NCBI GenBank assembly: GCA_950295325.1 | Contig: OX485809.1 | Span: 29,032,144 to 29,096,143 of the forward strand | Reading direction: 5' to 3' | Source of the DNA: Polytrichum commune | Lineage: Eukaryota; Streptophyta; Polytrichopsida; Polytrichales; Polytrichaceae | DNA length: 64,000 bases | Translations under genes and position numbers: made by a program | Part shown: piece after piece, positions 45,849 through 54,739 of the stretch | Numbering within the stretch: the stretch's first letter is position 1 | Layout: every line of letters begins with the position of its first letter | Notes under the pieces: model-generated | The model's database searches: none | What the model saw: the letters and a program-made list of their open reading frames with translations, nothing else | What the model was told of the DNA's origin: nothing

Positions 45849-47569
45849 ATGGACTCTCAGGGGACAATGCGTGATGTGAGCCCCTCCAAACAGGCTAGTG
45901 CATCGAGTGGACTTCCTCCCGCACCAAGCGGTGAATTCCCCACACAACGGCATGCCATGGCACCACCACAATTCTTTCCGGGATTCCCATCCGTGCCAGG
46001 CCAAATGCCGTTTCTTTTCCCGCATTCCTTCATGCCTCCTGTACCGGGTATGGGATTCCTGCCCACAGCCCATGGCCCCGCCCCCCCCCCCATCATCGAC
46101 TTGTCCGAGAGCCCCCAAAAACGTGGACCACAAGAAAAATTGACTAACCCGCCCAAGACCGCCAAGAAACGTAAGGCTGTAAAGAAAAAACCGGAAATTG
46201 TCGAATTGGATGACGGGAAAGAAGACGTGGAGCTTGTGAAAAATATTGGTCCTTGGAAGGACCATTGGGTCATTCAGCTAATCACCATAAGGGGGGAGAT
46301 GCAAAACACTTTCAGTGCCCCTCCCAAGCAAGGTATCCTCTTCTCTCATCCTTTTGAGTTGACCATATCATGTGTGTTCAGCATATTTATGTTAGGCTTG
46401 GAAATCGAAATTATGTATTCTCATTCGTTTTTATAAACACCAAAATTGCCACATTTTGCAAGCTGCCTGCTGTTGCTACTGCTGCACTCTGCAGCACAGA
46501 CCCTGGAGCAGACCGCAAGTTTAAATTTTTTTTCACCGAAAAATTGACCCTGTTTTCACCCATTGCTGCTGCGGCTGCTGCTGCAGTCTGCAGCACAGCA
46601 GTGGCAGCCGACTGCGGCCGTTTTTATTTTTTCATAAAAAAAAAGTTGCCCCCCTGTAGTAATAATCTGTGCTGCTGCTGCAGTCTGCAGCACAGACCCT
46701 GGATCAGACCTAAGGTGAGGGTTTTTTTTCACTCTAAATTTTGCCCTGTGTTACCAATTTGTGTTGCTGCTACTGTAGTTTGAGGTATTCAGACCCTGGA
46801 GCTGACCGCAGTTGAGTTTTTTTTTGCTATTCAATTAACATTTCACCCTGTATAATGAATCTGTGCTGCTGTTGAACTCTGCAGCACAGCCAGAGCAGTA
46901 GACTAGAAGTGACTTTTTTTTGGGTTGCACTCTGTAAACCATACTTTGTTTTGTGATTTCGTATGTATTACCAGAAATTCCAACCACACATGTTAGGTGT
47001 ATCCTGTGATGTTATACGTGTGTGTGATATATATTAGCATTTTGGATTCCCAACTAACTTGGGACATTGCTTGTGGTTTAGGTGTGGACAACTGGTCACG
47101 ATTGCACACCAAACTCGTGTCACTCTGCCCCGACTTCACGAAAGATAGCGAAGCCTGTCGAAAAAAGTGGAGTGCCATATACAACGAGTACAAAGAGGAT
47201 AAGGCCATGAACTTGAAGTCAGGCGCACATCGTTCGGAGAAGTGCAGGTGGTACCAGCTCGTGGACAAGTTCATGTATGACCGGGCCAATGTAGTGTCGC
47301 ACGCACATGCAAGTGCGATCAACCCGGATGGCCCCGCGGTCACTGCCACATCGGACGCGAATACCACGTGGCCGCAACCAAGCGGGGATAGCACCTCGAA
47401 GTCCCCCGAACCAAAAAGAAAGGAGGACATGTTTATGGAACGTTGCATTAACGTGATTGAAGATGGTAGCAACCGGCTTATAAACAGCTTCAAGACAAGT
47501 GATGAAATGAAGATGGCCTTATTACTTAGCATGCAAAAAACAATGGAAAAGTTGGTAGATAAACTCTAG
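45849..47569 (+). CDS. Myb/SANT-like protein of a PIF/Harbinger transposon
   Basis: Two exons, 45849-46332 and 47082-47569, join in phase (CAAG|GTATCC ... TTTAG|GTGTGG) to give 323 residues. The N-terminal 100 residues are Pro/Phe/Met-rich and low complexity. A basic stretch (KKRKAVKKKPEIVELDD, about 112-128) may be a nuclear signal. A trihelix/Myb-like domain spans the junction: WKDHWVIQLITIRGEM, then VDNWSRLHTKLVSLCPDF, CRKKWSAIYNEYKEDK and CRWYQLVDKFM. The C-terminus is helical (MFMERCINVIEDGS to MQKTMEKLVDKL). In PIF/Harbinger elements this second protein binds DNA and brings the transposase into the nucleus. The convergent transposase downstream supports that role. The frame is open despite an 11-C run at 46081-46091. 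The 750-bp intron is full of repeats. Confidence 0.8.
46470..46920. repeat. 95-bp tandem repeats in the SANT intron
   Basis: Five degenerate units start near 46481, 46576, 46673, 46767 and 46863. Each has a GCTGCTGCAGTCTGCAGCAC-like palindrome, CAGACCCTGGAGCAGACC, and a run of T or A. Similar words occur at 49535-49600 upstream of the transposase start. Confidence 0.75.
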
Positions 47570-48054
47570 GTACATGTCATTTCAATCACAGTTGGTGCAC
47601 TACTCTACAGATACTCCTGTGAAAAGCATCAAATTGATTTGACCTCGGCAGTTTCAATTGAGTTCTCTAACCAAGGTTTTGGATGTTGGGGCGGGTTTAT
47701 TCAATCACACAGACACCTACCAACTTGGATTTGGAATAGTCAAAGGCACTTGAGATTGCCATGTGGATTGTACTGTACATGAAATACTCTACATATTCTA
47801 TTCCGTGTACCGGGAGATTTTTGGGCATTATTGGTCAAGATCCTACTGTTTCCAAGATCCTACTGTTTTCAGGTTAGATGTTGCCATCTTTCGGGTTTTC
47901 ATTGCTAGACATCACTCTATTAGGAATACTGTGGTATATTTTATAAAATACTGACAATACATCGGTAATTTGAACCGGTTATTTCTCAAACTCAACTGGT
48001 ACATCTGTAACTGGCGGTACTAGATAAACTCTAGGCACATGTCCTTTCAATCAC
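47556..48054. repeat. 34-bp direct repeat bracketing an insert
   Basis: TAGATAAACTCTAGGTACAT (47556), continuing to CAATCAC, returns at 48021-48054 with two mismatches. The first copy includes the SANT stop codon. The second overlaps the C-terminal codons and stop of the transposase. About 430 bp lie between, including a copy of repeat G. Confidence 0.8.
47811..48012 (+). repeat. Dispersed repeat G, copy 4
   Basis: GGGAGATTTTTGGGCATTAT, GGTCAAGATCCTACTGTTTC, ATTTCTCAAACTCAACTGG and CATCTGTAACTGGCGGT appear in the same order as in the other copies. It lies between the two Harbinger genes, apparently as a later insertion. Confidence 0.65.
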
Positions 48055-49453
48055 TTGTTGTCGGAAATGTTTGTGTCACCGCCGCCTTGGTCTTAGCCAT
48101 CCATAGACTCCGAGCAATTGAATTTCTTCGTGCAGAAAGTTCTTTTGCTGTCTTCCCTCCCGTACCCATTGCGATTTCAAACTCCCTTGCACACTCTTGC
48201 TTGAGGTATTCAAGTGTTTCTCTTGAATTTTCATCTATGCCTGCTAATGTCTGTAATGCTGCATTAGCGACGGCTAATCTCTCAGCTCCGGTAGATCCCA
48301 CCATAGTTCCCATTGCTAATCCATCTTGTACTTCATGGGTGGCCTCTTGTAACCATTCATTTTCCCAAAAGGTATCCCCAAATACTAAGCAAATGTTGTG
48401 AAGTAACAAACACGTGCTCACAAGGTCAGGTACATTCTTTAAGTGGACATCCACTCTTTTTAAAAGAATGCGCCACCTACCTTTAAGCATACCAAAAGCC
48501 CGCTCCACGCACATTCGTGTGGAACTCTGCACATAATTCCAATGGTACTCCTCCCTGGAAAGCCCGTCCTTGTGGCCCTTGAACGGGGCCAACATCCAAG
48601 GTCTACAAGGATAGGCCGCGTCCCCAACTAAAACATAAGGAGCTAGTCTACCCTGCTCGCAAAAATTTCCTATATGCGTCCTCGCCCATAAATTTGCGTC
48701 GTGCATAGATCCTGCCCAACCAATATCAAAATCCCAAAAGAGACATTTGGCGGAGACAACACCCTGGAGGAGAATTGAATGAAAACCCTTGCGGTTGAAA
48801 TAATCGGCGGCGTGTAAACGAGGCGCAATAATGGGTATGTGGGAACCATCAACGGCCCCCACCACGTAAGGTATGTTGTGGAGGTTTTGAAATTCGTGCG
48901 CAAACTTATCCATAACGTTGGCCGAAGGCCACCTTATAAATTTCTTTAACAAAATGGATTTCATAGCCACAGTAAATTCGGAGACGGCAACTTGACTTGT
49001 AGAAAGACCTATTTTATACAAGTCCGCAATAGATTGCATAGAATTACCTGTCGCAAGCCTTGAAATGCCGACTGCAACCTTCACTTGGACGGGGACGGCC
49101 AATCGCATGTCAGTGTCTTTCCGAGTGAGAACAGGCGCAAGAGTGCTACACAAATATTCGAACGTTGACACGTCCATCCGCATTCGACCTTTAAACTCCC
49201 TCGCGTTGAACGAGCCCAACAAATTTTGGTCGAAAAAGCCGGGCCGGTGCAATCCTCTATCATGGGCCCACAACCTTCGTGGCCGCGACGCACGAACCCG
49301 GCGGCATCCCTGCATTGCCAATGTCAGGCAACATAATTGATACCACCGCCACACAACCCGTTTTTCTTGATCACTCGATAGGGTTTCCAAGGTCATCAAC
49401 AATGAGAACTGAAAGTACAGTAAAATAACGAGGCTCTTCGCCTCTTGGTCCAT
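48047..49453 (-). CDS. PIF/Harbinger DDE transposase, intact
   Basis: Single open frame. I start at the Met of MDQEAKS (about 468 residues). A Met 24 codons upstream (49525) is in frame but its leader looks non-coding. Order: an N-terminal helical region with FKGRMRMDVSTFEYLCSTLA, a helix-turn-helix-like segment (AVPVQVKVAVGISRLATGN, then SQVAVSEFTVAM), and the DDE nuclease. The nuclease shows Asp in VGAVDGSHIPI, Asp in PYVLVGDAAYPCRPWML and Glu in CVERAFGMLKGRWRIL. No stop or shift occurs. Harbinger transposases cut and paste at TTA-type targets with help from a Myb/SANT partner, here encoded convergently at 45849-47569. The frame may still be active or may have been adopted by the host. I could not locate terminal inverted repeats. 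Confidence 0.9.
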   Translation of the reverse strand: MDQEAKSLVILLYFQFSLLMTLETLSSDQEKRVVWRWYQLCCLTLAMQGCRRVRASRPRRLWAHDRGLHRPGFFDQNLLGSFNAREFKGRMRMDVSTFEYLCSTLAPVLTRKDTDMRLAVPVQVKVAVGISRLATGNSMQSIADLYKIGLSTSQVAVSEFTVAMKSILLKKFIRWPSANVMDKFAHEFQNLHNIPYVVGAVDGSHIPIIAPRLHAADYFNRKGFHSILLQGVVSAKCLFWDFDIGWAGSMHDANLWARTHIGNFCEQGRLAPYVLVGDAAYPCRPWMLAPFKGHKDGLSREEYHWNYVQSSTRMCVERAFGMLKGRWRILLKRVDVHLKNVPDLVSTCLLLHNICLVFGDTFWENEWLQEATHEVQDGLAMGTMVGSTGAERLAVANAALQTLAGIDENSRETLEYLKQECAREFEIAMGTGGKTAKELSARRNSIARSLWMAKTKAAVTQTFPTTSD

Positions 49454-49525
49454 GCTCAGAGGAGGCAGTGTGAAAAAAAAATAAAAATTAGCAAATGTTC
49501 TACGCGACCTAGGCAGAAAAATCAA

Positions 49526-50244
49526 ATCATGTGAGGCAAGCAGCAGTCTGTTTGCTGCTGGAGACAGAGGCAGCTCTGCAGCAGCGAGGCCCCCTGGAGT
49601 CTGTTGGGAAAGAAAGGCCCCTGGAGTGGGAGCCTTGGTCCTCTGTACCTGACCTCACCGGCAACTACCGGGCACTTTCACCCGTTGCCAGTTGCCTGCG
49701 CCCCGTGTGGCAATAGGGGAGGCGGCAGACTGACGTGCCTAGCCCGAGACTAGGGTCCGGCCTAGCCTGCAGGTACAGCCAGCCTGCCTACCGTCTGGTA
49801 AGGGCCTCAGAGAGAGGTTGGGAGGGAGCCGTCGACAGTAGAAAGTAACGTGCCACCTCAGCAATTTCCTGACGTGGCACATACAATTCCACCACTTGTC
49901 TCACGCCCACCTGCTCCACCATGGCCACTGGCGCTGCATGCATGCAACCGCCCTGCCAAGCTCCATGACTCCCATTCTCCAGTTCCTCCTCCACATTCAG
50001 CACAAGGAACCCAAAATCTCACTCGAATTATTGCACTTCAACAAACCCCACATTGATTTCGGAGTTGCAGTATCCACTGGTCTCATCAGAGTTCTGATCA
50101 ATTGTAACTTAGGCCTTTGACACAAGCTCCAGCATCCGGAGGTTCGAGTAAATTTCGGAGGTGTAAACTGTTTCAGTTTGCATTGGTTTGGAGTTGAGGA
50201 GTTCGAGTGAGGGTAGGGTTTGGTTCTCGCTTGGTTTGTGAGAG
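49526..50244. other. GC-rich spacer between transposase and the 145-aa gene
   Basis: The left part (49535-49620) has GCAGCAG/CTGCTGGAG words like those in the SANT intron, so it may be transposon 5' sequence. From about 49800 it would be the promoter and leader of the gene at 50245. No certain TATA box or TIR was identified. Confidence 0.45.
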
Positions 50245-50682
50245 ATGGAGGTGGGCAGGAGGATGGCAGCCGTAGGGGTTTTGCTGTTTCTGGTCATGGC
50301 TTCGATGGCCATGGGCACGGTGAGTGCGGTGGAATCGAAGCCAGCGGGGAACCAAGATGCGAGCGTGACCATTCGGCAGGCGAAGGACATTCTAATGCAA
50401 GTGTGGGAGGTAGCATCTCCATGGGTGCAGTGGCTGAAGCAGAAGTGGCGGCAGGTGTGTAGCATTGTGTGGGAGAAAGCATCGTTGCAGGGCTTGAGGA
50501 ATGTGGCGACGGAGGCAGGTCGTGTGGGATTAGATGCCGCAACAGGACATCCCTACCAGGCTGCTTACAAAGTTGCCAGGGACGTCCCCGTCGTGGGAGA
50601 GCAGGTGAAGAATGTCATGGGCGAGGTTCGGTTGCGAGAGAAAGCTCGCCAAGAGGAAGCTGCTGACCACAAAGAGTTGTAA
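50245..50682 (+). CDS. Small protein with signal/anchor peptide, family unknown
   Basis: 145 residues in one exon, starting at ATGGAGGTGGGCAGG. The next Met (residue 7) could also serve. Residues 7-28 form a hydrophobic segment (MAAVGVLLFLVMASMAMG) ending at a plausible cleavage site after SAVES or TVSA. The rest is soluble and amphipathic, with an aromatic stretch (QVWEVASPWVQWLKQKWRQV, about 53-72), a Gly/Ala/Val-rich middle (ATGHPYQAAYKVARDVPVVG) and a charged tail rich in Arg, Lys and Glu. GC content and codon use match the neighbouring genes rather than the transposon region. I do not recognise a family. Secretory or lumenal location is inferred only from the N-terminus. Confidence 0.6.
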   Translation: MEVGRRMAAVGVLLFLVMASMAMGTVSAVESKPAGNQDASVTIRQAKDILMQVWEVASPWVQWLKQKWRQVCSIVWEKASLQGLRNVATEAGRVGLDAATGHPYQAAYKVARDVPVVGEQVKNVMGEVRLREKARQEEAADHKEL

Positions 50683-52283
50683 AGAGACATGTATCGGACA
50701 TGTGGAGATTTGCTCATTTACTTATTTATTCTTGAAGTCATCTTCCACACATTGGACAAGATAGCCAACTTTGAAGGTTGGAGCGGTGCTTCACCAGTGA
50801 CATTCACAGTTCTTGGAAGCAGTTGCTAATTTGGTCGATTAGACGTAGCTGCTGGAGGCCGGTAGAGAGGATTGCTGAGCCTGTTGTCGAAAGATTGCCA
50901 AGCATTTCTGTTATGGCCACATAGATAGGTGGCTCACTACACGTTCATGATGGTGTGGAACGACAAACAAGTGTTCTGAAGAGTTCTGATGTACCTTAGT
51001 CTAATTCGCCACAGGAAGTTATAGATAATGCAAGTATTTTTACTCAGAGAATTAGATGCGGTGTGTCCTATTTCCTCCATGGCCTGAGCATTCAAGTTTT
51101 TATTGGATTCTAGTAGGTTCTTGTAAGCTTAGAATAAATTGCCTTCCAGCTTTCAGGCGATTTCTGAATGTATGTTCTTACTACGATACTTGAATTTCTA
51201 CTTGGGTGTGCTCTGCTTTCACTTCTCTCGTTCACTCAATTCGGTGATTCTGTCGGCGTCTCGAAAACCTTACGGTCTTTACAACACAAGGCAGTATCTT
51301 TAACTTAGGTTGGATGGAAGTATTGAATAAATATATGGTCGCTATGTTTTGAGAGGCTGGTATATACGATTTGGTGAAACCCAATCCCCAATAAGCGGTC
51401 ATTTCATCTCCACTGGTCCTTACATTAAAAAAAATTCACTCAAGAGAGCGTTGCTGCTTCTACCCTCCCTGTGATGGATGAACTTACTTGTGTCTGTACC
51501 TTTTGAAATTTTTTTTAAAAAAAAAGTATTTAACATCGCGTCCTAGGAAAATAGACACTGCTGCTCACAACTACATGAAGCTTCTGCATTCTGCACTTGG
51601 GCTCATTGCAATAGGCATAGCCGCATGCTCTGTAGTAGCCGTAGGTACTGTGCTATGTAACAGAATTTCTCAAATATTCAAGTCATAAATGAGAGGGCTA
51701 CCGTGGTACAGAGTTTCTCGACATCCTTGCCTGCATGGATGAACACATTGGCTATGACTTCCTCACCGTCATCAAAGTGGGCAGTATTAATGCATTTCAT
51801 AAATAAGGTTTCCCTCGTGGCGTCTTTGGTCCTAAATTTCTCAACATTCGCAATCCCTCCCCATATCTCAATCCCCGACTAAACCAATGTAGATAGAGTG
51901 CACAGGAATCGAGTTTAAAAAAGCCCACTCTGCCGGAGTTTTGCAAAGGACGCATGTTTTGCTCTCTGAACCATGCAGTTCCTAAACGAGGGATACCTCT
52001 TCGATCATCATTTACTCGTGATGTCATGTAAAACAGGTGGGCCTAGTCTGTTGCTGGCATATATTCAATCCAGGTTGACCACGTACAGAAATGGGGAAGT
52101 GGCACTATCATAGATTGCCTTGTACCACCAACCAACCAATCAATCTGCCATTCGCAAAGATTTGCAAGATCGAATGATAGAGTGCTGTGAGATGTCAAAT
52201 ATGCTCTCAGCGATATGTGCAAACTCCAAGCAGGTTTCGGTGAAGGAGCCAGCCTGACGATGAGCGAGCTCGGAGGTAAGGGA
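50683..52283. other. Intergenic region between convergent genes
   Basis: Holds the 3' flank of the 145-aa gene and that of the TPR gene. A frame at 51488-51688 with a hydrophobic segment (LGLIAIGIAACSVVAVG) is open but has no context supporting a gene. No transposon was recognised. Confidence 0.5.
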
Positions 52284-54739
52284 TCATCGCAAGGCGATAA
52301 ACTTTTGCAGTGATGCAATGAGGCTAGGAGGCCAATGCTTCGTAGATTTCACCCACGATGGATCTGTGTAGCGTGAGTCCAACAAAGTGGCTATGGTGAA
52401 CTGTTGTTCGGCTGGAACCGTGGCATGCTTGTCAGCGTATAATGCTGCTGCCAACGCCGCGTGCACCTCTGCATGGACCACGTAACTTGGTATTAAAGTA
52501 CTTGATGAGTTCATTGTTAAGAGCCGCTGCTGGTTAGGGTTACATCAACGATACATCCAAACTTTGAATCTGAATTCAAGATTAAAGCTCTACAGAATAA
52601 CGCTAAATTCTCACATACTCACAGGAAGAGCCTCAGACTTCACCTGGATAACCCTTCAAGCTCAATGACATATCCTCCATCTCCAAGATGGCCTCAGCTC
52701 GATCTCCAACCTCGTACAGATTCACTGCTCGTCCAACCCTCGCGTACTCTGCGAGCGCTAGGTCGCCGTTGTTCTGAGTTATCTGTTCCTTCCCACCAAA
52801 TTTATCATTTTGGTTAATATTGGTGTAGGAGCAAGTTTTGGTGTCATCCACTGTGATCGACTTTTGTGAGTCACTCTCGAAGGACGAAATGTGACACAAA
52901 GAAACCCTAAAACTAAGGCGACAATGAAACGTTCAATATGAGAGATTTACAAGGTGCTCAAGAGTCACCAACATTTAGGGTTCACCGTATTCAAGTCTGT
53001 GTATCCAAACAGTAGATGGATTTTCGCATTCCCCACCACATACTAATTCTGTACAAAACTGCTGAGCTATAAACTGCTGGGAAAAGCTGCGTAAATGAAC
53101 TATCTGCTGTTAGTGCACCCCACTGATATTTCCATCATCTATTGTAAGGTCATTCCTTCCGGATGGTACCTACTTCAATGTATTAGCATCAATTACAAGT
53201 ATTGCGACTCAGGGCCGGTTCACACTATGGCCAAACTTCGAGAGGAGAAGCGTGTCGACCAATGAAAATGCATAAATGTCCAAAGTTTGTCCTCTCGGCC
53301 TTCACACTAGAGGCCGAAGTCCAAAGGACGTCGCCTCCAAAGGAGCCTAGGTGGCAACACTTTTAGGAAAATATGGCGGGAAGAGTTCGGCCTCTCGAGC
53401 CAAGTTTGGGTCGAGCAAAATGCTCGACCCAAACTTCCGTTGAGAGGCCGAACATTTTTAGCCGTGGATTATTTTAATATATTTTTTCAACCCAAAGGCT
53501 TCTCCTCTCGACATAGTTTGGTCTAGAAAAGTGATGCTTCTCCTCTCGACTTGGGTATAGTGTGAACCGGCCCTCAGGGTCGCTTCACACTATGGCCGAA
53601 GGTCGAGAGGCCATCGATTTTCACCAATCATATTGCAAGAAACCCACACTAATGCGAGGGAAAGAAGCAAGGGATTTCAGCAATGCTGACAAGATTCTCG
53701 CATTCCTACCGGACAATTCTGTACAAAACTGCCGAGCTGTAATCTGATGGGAAAAGCTGTGAACGAATCATGTACTGCTGGAGCAACCCACAGATGTTTC
53801 CATCATCTATTTTAAGAATATTCTTCCAGGTAGCACCTACTTCAACATATCAGCATCAATTCCAAATGTTGTGAATCAATATGAGGGATGCAAGGATTTC
53901 AGGAGTGCTCACGAGATTTTCGCATTTCTCACAACTCAACTCTGTACAAGAATGCCGAGCTATAATCCGCTATTGAAGCAACCCACTGATGTTTCCATCA
54001 TCTGTTGTAAGGTCATTTTCTTCCGGATGGTACCTACTTCAGTTTATTAGCATTGATTTCAAGCAATTCGAATGTGAGGGATGCAAGGGATTTGAGAATT
54101 GCTCACGAGACTGTACGCTTGCAAGGCTCCCGAGAAATCGTCACGAGCTTGGGCCTTCCTTGCCTTGTCCAGCAGGTCCAAAGCTTCCGACACCCGTTTG
54201 GCAAAAGCAGCGCTAGCTTCTCGCTGCTCCTTCGAGATGGGGTCGAATCCCTCAACGCGTAACGAGACAATCGGTACAGCACCTCTGGGCATCTGCATAG
54301 CCCCGTGCGACTCGCTAGGTGAAAATACAAGCAACGCCATGGCAAGCCCTAACACCCATCCTCTCACATTGTCAACTACACCCAAAGGCACTGGAGAGCT
54401 GGTCCACTTCAATTGGCTTGCCTCAGATGCTTGCCGAAATTGCTTAGGATCAAGGAAAAATGTGTTATCAACCACCATGTCATCATACTTAGAGTCGGAT
54501 GCACATTCCGAGGTGGATTCAGCATTAGATGAAACGCCCACACATGACCTGTGTCTGAAGCAACTCGGTTGCAAATCTCTAACCAAAGTAGGACGCTGAG
54601 CCTGCCAGTGCTGTAACAACCGCTGCACCGAAACTCTCGTTGTCTTCCAATTCGGACTATGTTTGCCTGCGAAGCTCGAAGTTGAAGGTACGGAAATGAC
54701 AACCCGTAAGGAAGCGTTCAAACAGCTTGTAGCGCCCAT
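52284..54739 (-). CDS. Plastid-targeted TPR-like protein, three exons
   Basis: Exons on the minus strand are 54739-54107, 52782-52644 and 52468-52284, with GT-AG sites (CTC|GTGAGC...AACAG|ATA; CCAG|GTGAAG...TGCAG|AGG) and consistent phase. They give 318 residues. The first 115 or so residues are Ser/Arg-rich with few acids, like a chloroplast transit peptide. A hydrophobic stretch (GWVLGLAMALLVFSPSESHG, about 126-145) then suggests a thylakoid-transfer signal or an anchor. The mature part has a TPR-like helical pair (ALDLLDKARKAQARDDFSGA, about 190) and a conserved tail: ALAEYARVGRAVNLYEVGDR, ILEMEDMSLSLKGYP, EVHAALAAALYADKHA, FTIATLLDSRYTDPSWVKST, HWPPSL. I recall this tail from plant plastid TPR-like proteins but cannot assign a symbol. 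Function is unknown. It diverges from the sirtuin gene. Confidence 0.8.
53212..53573. mobile_element. Harbinger-like MITE, family D, in a TPR intron
   Basis: The termini are GGGCCGGTTCACACTATGGC (left) and the complement of GGGCCGGTTCACACTATACC (right), with TCA on both sides (53209-53211, 53574-53576). It is 362 bp. GAGAGG or CCTCTC and CTCGAC words recur inside in both orientations. Its terminus differs from families A1/A3 at only a few positions. Confidence 0.85.
53577..53615. mobile_element. Second, partial family D terminus
   Basis: Directly after the TCA duplication comes GGGTCGCTTCACACTATGGC followed by CGAAGGTCGAGAGG, a diverged left end of the same family. No right end is visible. 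This suggests an older element that was hit at its edge by the complete copy. Confidence 0.65.

Larger units (their letters stand above)
53020..54107. repeat. Triplicated ~200-bp segment in intron 1 of the TPR gene
   Basis: Three related blocks occur at about 53020-53211, 53650-53898 and 53899-54107. All contain CTGTACAA(A/G)A(A/C)TGC(C/T)GAGCT, TTTCCATCATCT and CTACTTCA(A/G)T. The last block includes the splice donor of exon 1, and the other two carry donor-like copies (minus-strand CTCGTGAGC at about 53907-53915, CTTGTCAGC near 53690). The first block is interrupted by the MITE at 53212-53573. Confidence 0.8.

Noticed and set aside
46370-46783. Alanine/cysteine-rich frames in the SANT intron as exons
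   Set aside because: They follow the 95-bp CAG-type repeats and poly-T runs. The in-phase splice from 46332 to 47082 restores the SANT domain without them.
48039-49340. Plus-strand frames (48039-48401, 49065-49340) as genes
   Set aside because: They are antisense shadows of the transposase frame, which has motif support.
51488-51688. Hydrophobic 66-residue frame as a membrane peptide gene
   Set aside because: It starts in low-complexity T/A-rich sequence and has no homology, splice or promoter support.
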